Shown here: piece after piece, positions 34,420 to 44,049 of the stretch
Numbering within the stretch: the stretch's first letter is position 1
Layout: each line of letters starts with the position of its first letter
NCBI RefSeq assembly: GCF_003003885.1
Contig: NZ_PVWN01000011.1
Coordinates: 1-64,000 of the forward strand
Direction: 5' to 3'
Length of the DNA stretch: 64,000 nt
From: Chlorogloea sp. CCALA 695
GTDB taxonomy: Bacteria; Cyanobacteriota; Cyanobacteriia; Cyanobacteriales; Chroococcidiopsidaceae
Notes under the pieces: model-generated
Databases searched by the model: none
What the model was told of the DNA's origin: nothing
The model's input: only the letters and a program-made list of their open reading frames with translations
Program-made: the position numbers and the translations under genes

Positions 34420-36021
34420 TTAACTAGCTAAAGCTGTAACATTTACTTGAGGAGTCTGAACTTTGATTTTGGCTTCTTCTGCTAAAAATTCGGCTAATTG
34501 CGCTTCAATTTCAGCTTTGACAATTTCTCGGTATTCTAGAAAATGCTCGATTTGGGCGCAAGTTGACAAGTAGCTGCTAATCCCACCGCGATTGTAACGA
34601 TACATATTAAACAAGTTACGCCAGAAAGCATAACGAGTTTTGCGAACTAAACCTTGTCGCCAGCAAATTGTCAAAAATGCCTGAATTACCTTCAAATCGA
34701 CTCCTGTTTTAGAAGAATTACCTTTATCGGGATATTTTGCTTCGCCTAAAATGCGGAAGTGGCGATAAGTCCGATCTAAAAACTTCTCTGGATCGTACAA
34801 TTCCCAAAAAGCTGCAATGTATTCGCTGGCAATTTCTTCTAAAGGACGAGTGGGGACGTAGTTCATCAATGTAGTTTGATTGATGTTGCCATCTTTTGAA
34901 CGCAATCTGCCTTCTTTTTCGAGGCGGATAGTTAGCGCCGTATCGGGCAATGCTTGCAGCATACTAAATATAGCTGTAGGAATGGAAGTTTTTTCTACAA
35001 ACTTGACTACGCGATCGCCTGCGCCCGATTTTTCGCCATCAAAACCAATAATAAATCCAGCCATTACGCGCAATCCAGTACGAGTAATTGCATGAACAGA
35101 ATCAGTTAATGAATCGCGGGTATTTTGAAACTTTTGCGTCAAAGTCAAGCTTTCTTCGTCGGGGGTTTCAATGCCCAAAAACACCGAACCAAAGTTACAA
35201 TCAACCATCATATCCATCAATTCTTGATCTTTTGCCAAATCAATTGATGCTTCTGTTGCAAAGGAGAAAGGATAACGTTTTTCAACCATCCAAGGCTTTA
35301 GGTCTTTAAGAAACAACTTTACATTGCGTTTATTGCCAATAAAGTTGTCATCTACCATAAAAATACTGCGTCGCCAGCCAAGATTGTAAAGGCATTCTAA
35401 CTCGGCGATAATTTGGGCTGGGGTTTTAGTCCGAGGTTTACGCCCGTAGAGTACGATAATGTCGCAAAATTCGCATTGAAACGGACAACCGCGCGAAAAT
35501 TGTACTGACATTTCCGAATAAGCATCAAACTTTAGCAAGTCAAAGCGGGGAGTTGGAGTGTTGCTAACATCGGGTTTTTCGCCATTGACAGCCCGGAAAG
35601 TGCCGCTTTTTTCACCCCGTGCGATCGCCTCAACAAACATGGGAAGGGTAATTTCCCCTTCATCCAAAATCAAAAAGTCTGCTCCCGCACCTTGAGCTTC
35701 AAGAGGTAAAGCTGTGGGATAAGGGCCACCTACAGCTACTAATTTACCGCGTTTTTTCGCTTCTTGAACTTGAGCAAGCAAATCTTTTTTCTGGACAATC
35801 ATCGCCGAAAGAATAACTAAATCTGCCCATTGCCATATATCTTCAGTTATTTCGCTAACGTTGCGATCAACTAACTTATATTCCCATTCTTGGGGCAAAA
35901 TTGCCGCTACTGTAACCAATCCCAAAGGCGGTAGCATTGCTTTACGCCCTAGCAATTCTAAGGTTTTTTCAAAAGACCAAAAACTTTTAGGAAATAGGGG
36001 GTATAAAAGTAAAACTTTCAC
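34420..36021 (-). CDS. B12-binding radical SAM protein with DUF4070-type C-terminus
   Basis: A 533-residue enzyme combining a cobalamin-binding domain (residues about 1-140; MKVLLLYPLFPKSFWSFEKT, VAVGGPYPTALPLEAQ) with a radical SAM core whose 4Fe-4S cysteines are in SRGCPFQCEFCDI, followed by FMVDDNFIGNKRNVK and a DUF4070-like tail. The family includes the hopanoid C-2 methylase HpnP and other methyltransferases and cyclases; I cannot fix the substrate. Normal length and intact. A deleted paralogue lies just upstream (36184-36631). Confidence 0.88.
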   Translation of the reverse strand: MKVLLLYPLFPKSFWSFEKTLELLGRKAMLPPLGLVTVAAILPQEWEYKLVDRNVSEITEDIWQWADLVILSAMIVQKKDLLAQVQEAKKRGKLVAVGGPYPTALPLEAQGAGADFLILDEGEITLPMFVEAIARGEKSGTFRAVNGEKPDVSNTPTPRFDLLKFDAYSEMSVQFSRGCPFQCEFCDIIVLYGRKPRTKTPAQIIAELECLYNLGWRRSIFMVDDNFIGNKRNVKLFLKDLKPWMVEKRYPFSFATEASIDLAKDQELMDMMVDCNFGSVFLGIETPDEESLTLTQKFQNTRDSLTDSVHAITRTGLRVMAGFIIGFDGEKSGAGDRVVKFVEKTSIPTAIFSMLQALPDTALTIRLEKEGRLRSKDGNINQTTLMNYVPTRPLEEIASEYIAAFWELYDPEKFLDRTYRHFRILGEAKYPDKGNSSKTGVDLKVIQAFLTICWRQGLVRKTRYAFWRNLFNMYRYNRGGISSYLSTCAQIEHFLEYREIVKAEIEAQLAEFLAEEAKIKVQTPQVNVTALAS

Positions 36022-36183
36022 GAATTTTTAACCTCTGATTTTGTTTTTAAACTTGAAAGGTCTGGGTTTGAGTAACAAAGAGCAATCTGTTGGATGTTTT
36101 GATTTTGATATTAGAGGATATTTGGTAATTTGCGATATTATCTCAAACATCCGAATCTTGTAAATGACGTTATTGTAAAGGGT

Positions 36184-36631
36184 TTAGTGCGGCATCGCGG
36201 CGACTTTATTTTGGGTAACAGGTTTTTGTTGTTCTTGGGCTTCAAGTTCTATAAACTCCTCAAGCTGACTTTCAATTTGATCGCGTGCGATTTGGCGGTA
36301 CTCCATAAAATGCTCAATATGAGCGCAAGTAGCAAGGTAATGTTCCGCAACGCCAGGATTTCGCCTAATCCTACTAAATAAGTGATGCCAAAACTTCCAA
36401 CGGGTATCGCGTTTAATTCCTTGTCGCCAAATTACAATTGCTAGGGCTTTAACAACCAATAATTCTGGCAATTTAAAAGGCGCTTTCCACGTCGGCGCAC
36501 CCATCATCAGAAAACAACGGTAAGTTCTATCTAAATACTTTTCGGGGTCGTACAACGCACAAAAAGCCTCAATATATTCTCTGGCAATATCTTCTAAAGG
36601 ACGAGTAGGCGTAAACCAGTAAAACTTTCAT
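36184..36631 (-). pseudogene. Internally deleted paralogue of the B12 radical SAM gene
   Basis: Both ends of a second gene of the same family survive. At 36631 there is ATG with MKVLLVY, matching the first residues of the intact neighbour, preceded by a GAGGTAG sequence. Seven codons later the text jumps, in another frame, to TPTRPLEDIAREYIEAF and LYDPEKYLDRTYRCF, which aligns with the last quarter of the neighbour (RPLEEIASEYIAAFWELYDP). The joint lies at about 36609-36615 where TTTAC could come from either side. About 370 codons, including the cobalamin and FeS domains, are gone. Confidence 0.8.
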
Positions 36632-36807
36632 CTAAACTACCTCACACTATATTTGTTAGATTAGCTCAAAATTTATAAGCGTTGACTTTATTTAGGCTGT
36701 GATTAAATTGCTTTATATCATAGAATACTTAGTTAAGTTAAGGGTAAACAATCTTCTACAAACTATTCGCAAAGTTCACACTTTAGAAAGATTGACAAAT
36801 TTGAGGA

Positions 36808-37503
36808 TTATTTACTTATTAGTGCTGGATCTTCTGCCGTCCAACCGATGCCCGACGCATAACGCAACTCAAAGTGTAAATGGGCTTGCTTAGAGCTAGG
36901 TTTGCCACTAATACCAACTTTGCCAATTACATCGCCTTGATTGACTATTTGACCTGCACGTACAGTTAAAGACTGTAAATGGGCGTAGCGGGTTTGTTTG
37001 CCACTAGGATGATTAATTACAACTAAATTGCCATAACTTCCTTGATCGCCTGCAAAAGCAACGGTTCCATCATTTGCTGCTTGTACAGGAGTTCCTAGGG
37101 GTGCTAATAAATCTATCCCACTATGAAAAATTACTTTACTTGTAAATGGGTCTACTTGCCAGCCATAACCCAAAGCTATATTTGCTTTTTGGGGTAAAGG
37201 GTAGCCTTTGATGGTTTGTTTAGAGATAGACGGAGACGATCCATTTACCCCAGGGATGAATACAGATTGAGGTACATTTTGGCAACCGTTGAGTTCAAAT
37301 AATACATCGGCGCGGACATTGTATTGGGCTGCCAATTGCTTCCAAGTTTGACCCCTAGGTACTTCGACTAGAATACCGTTGTAACGCGATAAGTCAGGGG
37401 TAGAACACTTTGCTAACGGTATGGGGGCGGCAATTAGCGGCGGGGAATTAGTGGCTAGGATTAACCCAAAAAGTGTTGAGGATAACAGTAAGCGTAGAAT
37501 CAT
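36808..37503 (-). CDS. LysM and M23-type peptidoglycan endopeptidase
   Basis: A 231-residue exported cell-wall protein. Signal peptide at about residues 1-26. A LysM-like module (VPRGQTWKQLAAQYNVRADV, LNGCQNVPQ) at about 48-85 binds peptidoglycan. The M23 domain covers about 120-225: HSGIDLLAPLGTPV contains the first Zn ligands (H-x3-D) and HLHFELRY the HxH motif. All metal ligands are present, so it should be an active endopeptidase. It stands alone, divergent from the htrA-type gene. Confidence 0.9.
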   Translation of the reverse strand: MILRLLLSSTLFGLILATNSPPLIAAPIPLAKCSTPDLSRYNGILVEVPRGQTWKQLAAQYNVRADVLFELNGCQNVPQSVFIPGVNGSSPSISKQTIKGYPLPQKANIALGYGWQVDPFTSKVIFHSGIDLLAPLGTPVQAANDGTVAFAGDQGSYGNLVVINHPSGKQTRYAHLQSLTVRAGQIVNQGDVIGKVGISGKPSSKQAHLHFELRYASGIGWTAEDPALISK

Positions 37504-37648
37504 AATAATTAAATTGTAAAGGCGATCGCATTGTCACCTGTGTTAACGTGGCGATCGCCTAGCACGAGTTAAAGTTAAAACTAGCTAGAGCGAATCTTTC
37601 AAGTTTAAAAATTAATATCTGCATAGCGGTTAGAAAGCAGCAAATAAT

Positions 37649-38854
37649 ATGGGTTTATCTTTAAAAAAGTTGACTTTTTCTCTTACTTTACTAATTATCG
37701 GCGGTGGTGTGGGAGTATTTTGCAGTCGTTATTTACCATCGCCTAAACAACCATTTCAGCAATTAAAAACTGTACCAGTAATCCAACCGCCAGCTAATCT
37801 ACCTGTAGACAGGAGCGTTACGGCGGGGATTATTCAAGAGCGCGATCGCAATTTTATCGCTACGGCCGTTGAAGAAGTCGGCCCGGCGGTAGTGAGAATT
37901 AACGCCACGCGCAAAGTAACTAATCAAATTCCTGAAGCTTTGGACAATCCTTTATTTCGCCGCTTTTTTGGCGACGAGCAACCAATTCCTGACGAGCGAG
38001 TAGAGCGCGGTACAGGTTCGGGTTTTATTTTAAGCGCTGATGGTCATTTAGTTACCAACGCTCACGTAGTCGCCGATACAGATACCGTACAAGTTACTTT
38101 AAAAGATGGGCGGAGTTTTGAAGGAAAAGTTGTTGGGGTAGATACCGTTACTGATGTGGCGGCGGTGAAAATTAAGGCGCAAAATTTGCCCCAAGTTAGA
38201 ATTGGTAACTCTAATAATTTAATTCCTGGAGAATGGGCGATCGCCATTGGCAATCCTTTAGGTTTAGATAACACTGTAACTATTGGGATTATTAGCGCTA
38301 CAGACCGATCTAGCGCTCAAGTTGGAGTTCCCGATAAGCGCGTAACTTTTATTCAAACTGATGCAGCAATTAATCCCGGAAACTCTGGGGGGCCATTATT
38401 AAACGCCCAAGGGGAAGTAATTGGGGTAAATACGGCAATTCGTTCTGATGCTCAAGGATTGGGTTTTGCAATTCCAATTCAAACCGCCGCCCGTGTAGCC
38501 AATCAGTTGTTTACTAAAGGCAGCGTAGATCATCCATTTTTGGGCATTAAGATGGTGGATCTAACTAGCGCTACGAAAGACCAAGTTAATCAAGAAACTG
38601 ATTTGAATGTTAAGCAAAATTCTGGGGTGTTAATTGTCGAAGTTTTAAGAAAATCCCCTTCAGCACAAGCCGGATTGAAAGAAGGGGATGTAATTCAAAA
38701 AATCAATAATACCCCGGTTAAAAAGGCTTCAGAGGTGCAGCAGTACGTTGAATCTATGACGCTCGGAACTACTTTGGCAATGGAAGTAAAACGCAACGGT
38801 AAAACTCAAGTTGTTCAAGTAAAACCGGGGGCGTTTCCTGAAGGTAGGGGGTAG
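37649..38854 (+). CDS. HhoA/HtrA-type periplasmic serine protease (DegP family)
   Basis: A 401-residue protease for damaged envelope proteins. An N-terminal membrane anchor or signal (LTFSLTLLIIGGGVGVFCS) is followed by a trypsin-like domain with catalytic His in TNAHVV, Asp in DTVTDVAAVKI and Ser in NPGNSGGPLL, then one PDZ domain (about residues 290-390; GVLIVEVLRKSPSAQAGLKEGD). One PDZ is typical for the three cyanobacterial Deg paralogues; I cannot separate hhoA, hhoB and htrA by eye. Confidence 0.9.
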   Translation: MGLSLKKLTFSLTLLIIGGGVGVFCSRYLPSPKQPFQQLKTVPVIQPPANLPVDRSVTAGIIQERDRNFIATAVEEVGPAVVRINATRKVTNQIPEALDNPLFRRFFGDEQPIPDERVERGTGSGFILSADGHLVTNAHVVADTDTVQVTLKDGRSFEGKVVGVDTVTDVAAVKIKAQNLPQVRIGNSNNLIPGEWAIAIGNPLGLDNTVTIGIISATDRSSAQVGVPDKRVTFIQTDAAINPGNSGGPLLNAQGEVIGVNTAIRSDAQGLGFAIPIQTAARVANQLFTKGSVDHPFLGIKMVDLTSATKDQVNQETDLNVKQNSGVLIVEVLRKSPSAQAGLKEGDVIQKINNTPVKKASEVQQYVESMTLGTTLAMEVKRNGKTQVVQVKPGAFPEGRG

Positions 38855-38858
38855 TAAA

Positions 38859-40166
38859 TTACAATTGATTGCGGGCTTTTAGTTGCAAATATCGATCTAC
38901 AATTTGTTCGCTAAGGCGATCGCAAGGCGCATCTAAGACTAATACCCCTTTTTGCCTGAGTTTTGCAAAAGCTAGTTGTCGTTGGGCGAGTAAATCTATT
39001 GCTACGGCGCGAGTGTAAGTAGTTGTGATGTCTAAAGTTGGGGTATGGGCAATTTCTTCTACTTGGCGATCGCCCAACGTGACGCAAAAAGGCAAATAAC
39101 GCGGCGCTAATCGTCCTATAGCGGCTAATAATTCCGCCGATGCGGTGCTGTCTATTATGTCGGTAATCAATACTACTAGAGCGCGTCTAGTTTGCTGCTG
39201 GACTACGTTTGTCACCGCTCCCATATAGTCGGATTCCAGCAATACAGGTTGAATTGGTGTGAGGCGATCTATAAGATGGCTTAATTGGTGTTGTCCTCTT
39301 TGGGGTTGAATCCATAGGTGCATTTGGCGATCAAAGACACCCACACCGACGCGATCGCCTCGATTTAATCCTGCTAGAGCTAAAGATAAAGTAGCATTCA
39401 TTCCCCAGTCAAAGCGCTTTAATCCTCCAACTTGGGCTGTCATTAAACGTCCGCGATCAAGTAAGATAATTAGGGTTTGTTCTTGTTCTGGCTCTAAAAC
39501 TCGCACCAAAGGGCGATCGCGCCTTGCAGTAGCTTTCCAGTCAATTAAGCGCAAATCGTCGCCCTTGCCATAATCGCGCAATTCGGCAAATTCTGTACCT
39601 ATCCCTAAAGTACGCATTTTCCGCAAAGCACCGCTAGATTGTAATGTTAGGCGAATGGATAAACTTTTTAGTCCTAATAAGTCTGGGTAAACTTTTACTT
39701 TTCGACTGCAATAAATTTTAAAACTGTCCCAAGAAAGTCCCCAATTACCTAATTGTCGTACTTGAATATCGCCATAGTCAAATTCGCCGCGTTTAATTGG
39801 AGAAACTATATAGGTTAATTCGGTAATAGTGTTGCTAGGTAAGGAAGTAGATAACACCCGTTGAGTAAGTTTAAATTCGGTAGGTGGGCGATCGCATATC
39901 TGAATTTCGACCGGGCGATTTTTTGATGTAATGCTTAACACTACAGGGTTATCACGCCCAATAGATAATCGCGGTGGTAAGGTGCGCTTAATTTGGACGC
40001 GGTGGGGTTTTGCGCGTAAACTATCGACGAACATCAATCCTAAAACAATGGCATCAAATAGCAGAGTAATCGCTATACTTGTTTGGACATTCCAGATAAT
40101 AGAGGTGGAAAGTGCGATCGCGCTTCCCAGTAGCAGCAATAAATAAGTTCGTTTTGAGGGAATCAT
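38859..40166 (-). CDS. DUF58 domain-containing protein
   Basis: A 435-residue protein with two N-terminal membrane helices (about 8-22 and 28-48) and a C-terminal vWA-like DUF58 domain. The hallmark GIGTEFAELRDYGKGDDLRLIDWKATARRDR is split as TEFAELRDY and RLIDWKATAR near residues 188-215; the MIDAS-like region is LIILLDRGRLM. It belongs to the MoxR-DUF58-transglutaminase type systems that assemble or mature envelope proteins. It is the last gene of a four-gene leftward operon, 14 bases after the MoxR gene. Confidence 0.88.
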   Translation of the reverse strand: MIPSKRTYLLLLLGSAIALSTSIIWNVQTSIAITLLFDAIVLGLMFVDSLRAKPHRVQIKRTLPPRLSIGRDNPVVLSITSKNRPVEIQICDRPPTEFKLTQRVLSTSLPSNTITELTYIVSPIKRGEFDYGDIQVRQLGNWGLSWDSFKIYCSRKVKVYPDLLGLKSLSIRLTLQSSGALRKMRTLGIGTEFAELRDYGKGDDLRLIDWKATARRDRPLVRVLEPEQEQTLIILLDRGRLMTAQVGGLKRFDWGMNATLSLALAGLNRGDRVGVGVFDRQMHLWIQPQRGQHQLSHLIDRLTPIQPVLLESDYMGAVTNVVQQQTRRALVVLITDIIDSTASAELLAAIGRLAPRYLPFCVTLGDRQVEEIAHTPTLDITTTYTRAVAIDLLAQRQLAFAKLRQKGVLVLDAPCDRLSEQIVDRYLQLKARNQL

Positions 40167-40180
40167 TTTTTTCAGACACT

Positions 40181-41131
40181 TTATCTAGGTACAGCTACTC
40201 GATCTAGGATTGAACCTATTACAGCTTCCATCATCAACCCGTCTAACAATGCTTCAGGCTTCAAAATTAACCGATGGCGCAATAATGGCGGTGCAACTAC
40301 TTTGATATCATCGGGGGTTACATAATCTCTTCCCGATAGCCAAGCACTTGCTTTACTTGACTGCAACCATGCTACCGCCGATCGCGGAGACCCACCCAAA
40401 GCTAAATCTGGATGCTGGCGCGAGGTTCTCACTAATTCCAATAAATAATCTATTATTTTTTCCGATACTTGAATTGCTTTTACTTGTTCCCGCGCTTGAA
40501 TTATTTGCTCTACGGTTGCAACGCTTTTCATTTGGGCGATATCTAGCCGTTTTGTCCCAAAACCAGCTTGGCGATTGAGCAACATTTGCTTTTCACTATT
40601 TTGGTCTGGGTAATCTACTATTAGTTTGAATAAAAATCTATCTAACTGCGCCTCTGGTAGCGGATATGTACCTTCAAATTCCAAGGAGTTTTGCGTTGCA
40701 ATTACCCAAAATAATTCTGGTAAAGGTAGAGTTTCACCGTCTAATGTTACCTGTTGTTCTTCCATCGCCTCCAATAGTGCAGCTTGAGTTTTGGGCGGAG
40801 TGCGGTTAATTTCATCAGCTAAGAGTATTTGGGTAAATACTGGCCCTTTTTTTAAGATAAAGGTGCGGTTATTGAAGTCTAAAATATTTGTCCCGGTAAT
40901 GTCGGCGGGTAATATATCGGGGGTGAGTTGGACGCGCTTAAAGTCTGCCTGTACAAGGGTTGCTATCACCTTGACAAGTAACGTTTTCCCCGTTCCGGGT
41001 ACGCCCTCCAAAATTACATGACCGCCTGCTAGAAGCGCTATTAATAGTTGCTGCACTACGGCAGGTTGTCCGACAACCACTTGGTTAAGAGATTCACCAA
41101 GGCGATTTAAAACAGCGTGGTTTTCGCTCAT
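40181..41131 (-). CDS. MoxR-family AAA+ ATPase
   Basis: A 316-residue AAA+ chaperone-like ATPase. Walker A is GVPGTGKTLLVK, Walker B LLADEINRTPPKTQAALLEAME, sensor 1 WVIATQN and the PLPEAQLDRFLFK segment is typical. Gene order with DUF58, DUF4350 and DUF4129 proteins is a conserved operon found widely in bacteria; the ATPase probably helps vWA-type partners act on target proteins at the membrane. It ends 14 bases before the DUF58 gene. Confidence 0.93.
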   Translation of the reverse strand: MSENHAVLNRLGESLNQVVVGQPAVVQQLLIALLAGGHVILEGVPGTGKTLLVKVIATLVQADFKRVQLTPDILPADITGTNILDFNNRTFILKKGPVFTQILLADEINRTPPKTQAALLEAMEEQQVTLDGETLPLPELFWVIATQNSLEFEGTYPLPEAQLDRFLFKLIVDYPDQNSEKQMLLNRQAGFGTKRLDIAQMKSVATVEQIIQAREQVKAIQVSEKIIDYLLELVRTSRQHPDLALGGSPRSAVAWLQSSKASAWLSGRDYVTPDDIKVVAPPLLRHRLILKPEALLDGLMMEAVIGSILDRVAVPR

Positions 41132-41143
41132 AAAAGGAAGGGT

Positions 41144-42226
41144 TTAAGATGAAGTGCGATCGCGGATTTTCTGCCATTTATCCAGCCAATCTAGCAACTC
41201 TTTATCGCTCAAACGGCTTGGTTGCGACGAATGGCGAAGTAATTGTTGCAGTTGAGTGGAAGAATTTTTTGTTTGCTGCACCCAATTATCTACTAAAGCT
41301 TGATGTTCTAGGGGTATTTTGCCTAATCCGAGTGCTTTTTGGAGTTGCAATTGTTCTTCTTTTCCCACTACATTTACAATAAATTCGCTGGATTCGGCTT
41401 TTTCTAATACTCCCGCTAAAGCTTGAATATAAGCTAAGTTGTTGTCAATTACAGGCGTTTCTAAGCTTGCTGGCGCCCCAAAGCGCCGATTTTGCGCCCA
41501 AATTAAGACTAATAATAAAACTCCAACTTGTAGCAACAGGGGTGATAACGGTGTTTTTGCCAAATATTCCAGCCAATTGCGATCGCCTTGACTTTCTATA
41601 TCAGTTTTATCTCTGTAGCCGTGACTGTATTCGTCTACAAATATTTGCGAATTTTTGGTAACTAACTGCGCCAAATATTGAAAATTGCTAGGGTAATCTT
41701 GATAAGCATTCGCCGCTAAATAAGGAGTTGTCGCAAAAATAGCTTGTCCCTTGCCAACTTTTTCACTCCAAACAACTGCACCAAAAATGTCTCCTAATTC
41801 TAATGAGGATTTTTTGTTCGGCGATCGCTTGCTAGTCTCAATTTTGATATCACCCACCGATGAACTTTGCAACGTGCTAAATTCTGCCTTGGTAATAGCT
41901 CCTTTTACTCCTAAAATAACTAACGTATTACCTTGCTTTATCCATTTTTCTTCTTCGAAATCTAGCTCTGACGGTGTTATCTGGCTATTAACTCGCAGTA
42001 GAGTTACAGAATTTGCTTTGATTTCCTCAAAAGGTTTTTGCCAACGCTCAATTTTTACGCCTTGTTTTTGCATATAAGCATACCAAGCGCCGTAGCCATC
42101 GGGAGCGCGGTTATAAGTTGAGCCATTGCTAATATAGCTGGTACTAGGAGCAGCAATTAGGGTTAGCAATGCAATGGCTGCAATTACAATTCCACCCAAC
42201 CACCATAAGCGATTTGTGCGTTTCAT
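41144..42226 (-). CDS. DUF4350 domain-containing membrane protein
   Basis: A 360-residue protein with a first helix (LWWLGGIVIAAIALLTLIAA), a periplasmic GATase-like DUF4350 domain (YNRAPDGYGAWYAYMQKQGV, WQKPFEEI) and a second helix near residue 240 (PLSPLLLQVGVLLLVLIWAQNRRFG). ATG 42226 (MKRTNRLWW) overlaps the end of the DUF4129 gene by four bases, which fixes it over an earlier in-frame ATG at 42259. Part of the MoxR operon; precise function unknown. Confidence 0.83.
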   Translation of the reverse strand: MKRTNRLWWLGGIVIAAIALLTLIAAPSTSYISNGSTYNRAPDGYGAWYAYMQKQGVKIERWQKPFEEIKANSVTLLRVNSQITPSELDFEEEKWIKQGNTLVILGVKGAITKAEFSTLQSSSVGDIKIETSKRSPNKKSSLELGDIFGAVVWSEKVGKGQAIFATTPYLAANAYQDYPSNFQYLAQLVTKNSQIFVDEYSHGYRDKTDIESQGDRNWLEYLAKTPLSPLLLQVGVLLLVLIWAQNRRFGAPASLETPVIDNNLAYIQALAGVLEKAESSEFIVNVVGKEEQLQLQKALGLGKIPLEHQALVDNWVQQTKNSSTQLQQLLRHSSQPSRLSDKELLDWLDKWQKIRDRTSS

Positions 42227-42831
42227 TGCTGAGAAATCTCCCCGTAAGCTTGTTTGCACTGCTCGAAGTTTTCCGGCACAATTTCCTTATTACCAAAACA
42301 CAATTGCTCGTGAGTTTTCAGTAACGTTTGATAAGCTAGAGACGGCGGGATTTCTGCCAATAGTTGCAAGTATTCGCCATCAGTACGGCTAGATTGATGG
42401 GTAACTTTGCCGCGATCATGCAATTGCTGTAAGGTGGCTTGATATAAACATTTGCAAGCTTCCGCATAATTACCTTGAGCAAAATAATCTTGACTTTTTT
42501 CTAGCCATTGTTTTACTGCTAGTTGAGGATTATTTGCGTTATCTATCAGCTTAGGTGCTGTGCGATCGCCCCCAAAGTAAGTTAATGGTGCTAATATTCG
42601 CCAAAGTTGCCATAATAGCCAAGTGGTAATTGCGATCGCCAGCAACCAAATTAGCGCTTTAATTAAATCTACTAGCCAAGGGGCATCAAGCGACCAATCG
42701 GGCGGCAAAATGTCTGGTAAAGGAGATTTGAAGCGCGAAAGCTGCAATTCTATCCATTCGCCTAGTTGTTGTTGCAATAGCGATAACTGCCAACCCCAGC
42801 TAGTTTTAGCAAATTCTTCAGTTGTAGGCAT
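42223..42831 (-). CDS. DUF4129 domain-containing membrane protein
   Basis: A 202-residue protein with one membrane helix at about residues 70-92 (LIKALIWLLAIAITTWLLW) and a C-terminal DUF4129 domain (EACKCLYQATLQQLHDRG, HQSSRTDGEYLQLL, FGNKEIVPENFEQCKQAYGE). First gene of the DUF4129-DUF4350-MoxR-DUF58 operon. Confidence 0.83.
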   Translation of the reverse strand: MPTTEEFAKTSWGWQLSLLQQQLGEWIELQLSRFKSPLPDILPPDWSLDAPWLVDLIKALIWLLAIAITTWLLWQLWRILAPLTYFGGDRTAPKLIDNANNPQLAVKQWLEKSQDYFAQGNYAEACKCLYQATLQQLHDRGKVTHQSSRTDGEYLQLLAEIPPSLAYQTLLKTHEQLCFGNKEIVPENFEQCKQAYGEISQQ

Positions 42832-42973
42832 TGGTGGAGTGTAAGCCCATAGAAAACCGCAGCTTAATTGCCAACATTATATCTGCATAACGTTGATTTC
42901 CTTTTTCACTAACGCAAGTTAAACTAGGGCAATGACTTTTTAGCTAGTTTAATTCATAACGCGATACCATGAA

Positions 42974-43246
42974 ATGACATCAGAATATGACATCATTACA
43001 ATGGAAGAAAGAGAATCTTTGACAGTCCGTTTGCCTGCTGGATTACTGACTCAGGCGAAATTGTACAAGGCACAAAATGAGTCATTGAACGATTTAGCGA
43101 TCGCAGCGTTAACGAGAGAAGTAAGTCGCCGCAAGGGGTTATCAGCACATAGCCGAATTATTGATAGACGTGAAAAAATTAAACAAAAGACAGGTACTCA
43201 ACCAAGTTCGGTAGATTTGATTCGCCAACTTAGAGTAGGTGAGTGA
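42974..43246 (+). CDS. Putative antitoxin of a PIN-domain toxin-antitoxin pair
   Basis: A 90-residue protein whose middle (ESLTVRLPAGLLTQAKLYKA) reads like a ribbon-helix-helix DNA-binding domain and whose C-terminal part is charged, suitable for toxin contact. ATG 42974 and ATG 43001 (MEERESLTV) are both possible starts; the second gives a more typical antitoxin. The stop codon is one base before the start of the PIN gene, so they are co-translated. The operon probably represses itself. Confidence 0.75.
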   Translation: MTSEYDIITMEERESLTVRLPAGLLTQAKLYKAQNESLNDLAIAALTREVSRRKGLSAHSRIIDRREKIKQKTGTQPSSVDLIRQLRVGE

Positions 43247-43247
43247 G

Positions 43248-43682
43248 ATGACTAGAGCGTTGTGTTTAGATACAAGTGTTGTAATTCAATACCTTGTTCC
43301 CGAACAACTACAAATTCAAGCAGAAGCTCTTGTCCTAGAGGCTGTAGAAAATGCAGTTAGGATGGTTGCGCCAGCTTTTGCTTGGGCAGAAATTGGCTCT
43401 GTACTTCGCAAAAAGATCCGTGCTGGTTTACTTACCGATGAAGAATCAAAAGGGTGTTTCGATGACTTTTGCCAATTACCTATCGAATATATTGACACTG
43501 TAGAAATTAGAGCAAGAGCATGGGAAATAGCCCACCAGTATCAATTACCAACTTTATACGATGCCTCATTTTTAGCTTGTGCAGAATCTATAGGAGCAAA
43601 TTGTCAATTTTGGACGGCGGATAAAACTTTGCTCAATCAGTTAGGGCAAAGGCTCTCTTATGTTAGAGAGTTAGTAGAGTAA
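43248..43682 (+). CDS. PIN-domain ribonuclease toxin (VapC-like)
   Basis: A 144-residue PIN-domain protein, probably an RNase. ATG 43248 (MTRALCLDTSVVIQYL) is right after the antitoxin stop; a GTG nine bases earlier is less likely. Acidic residues expected for metal binding are visible: Asp in LDTSVV, Glu in FAWAEIGSVL, Asp in LYDASFLACAE and the final Asp in FWTADKTLL. All four are kept, so it should be active. Confidence 0.85.
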   Translation: MTRALCLDTSVVIQYLVPEQLQIQAEALVLEAVENAVRMVAPAFAWAEIGSVLRKKIRAGLLTDEESKGCFDDFCQLPIEYIDTVEIRARAWEIAHQYQLPTLYDASFLACAESIGANCQFWTADKTLLNQLGQRLSYVRELVE

Positions 43683-43764
43683 GGTGCGATCGCCTTGATT
43701 GTTGCAATAGTGAAAAAGTGCGATCGCTTTATATAATGTCTATACTATTTTGTATATACACATT

Positions 43765-44049
43765 ATGGAGTTTGAATGGGACGGAGACAAAAACAAAGCT
43801 AACCAAAGAAAGCATCAGATTAGTTTTGAAGAAGCTGCCGAAGTCTTTTACTATCCAATATATGAAACTGTTGATACTCGATTTGAGTATGGGGAAGTAA
43901 GGTTAATTGGAATTGGCAGAAATAGTCAGATGATAATTTTGACCGTTGTTTATACTGAACGAAAAGCAAGAATTAGGATAATTTCAGCCCGTAGAGCCAA
44001 TAAACAAGAAGAAAAGTTTTACTATGAATATTGTACGCAAACAGATTGA
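43765..44049 (+). CDS. brnT: BrnT-family toxin
   Basis: A 94-residue RelE-like ribonuclease toxin. MEFEWDGDKNKANQRKHQIS is the classic BrnT opening, followed by FEEAAEVFYYP and the C-terminal RIRIISARRANKQEEKFYYE. ATG 43765 chosen over an upstream TTG because family members start with xFEWD. Overlaps the antitoxin gene by 26 bases. Confidence 0.9.
   Translation: MEFEWDGDKNKANQRKHQISFEEAAEVFYYPIYETVDTRFEYGEVRLIGIGRNSQMIILTVVYTERKARIRIISARRANKQEEKFYYEYCTQTD

Noticed and set aside
36699-36893. Small + strand open frame
   Set aside because: Mostly antisense to the start and end of the M23 gene and AT-rich flank; no ribosome binding site.
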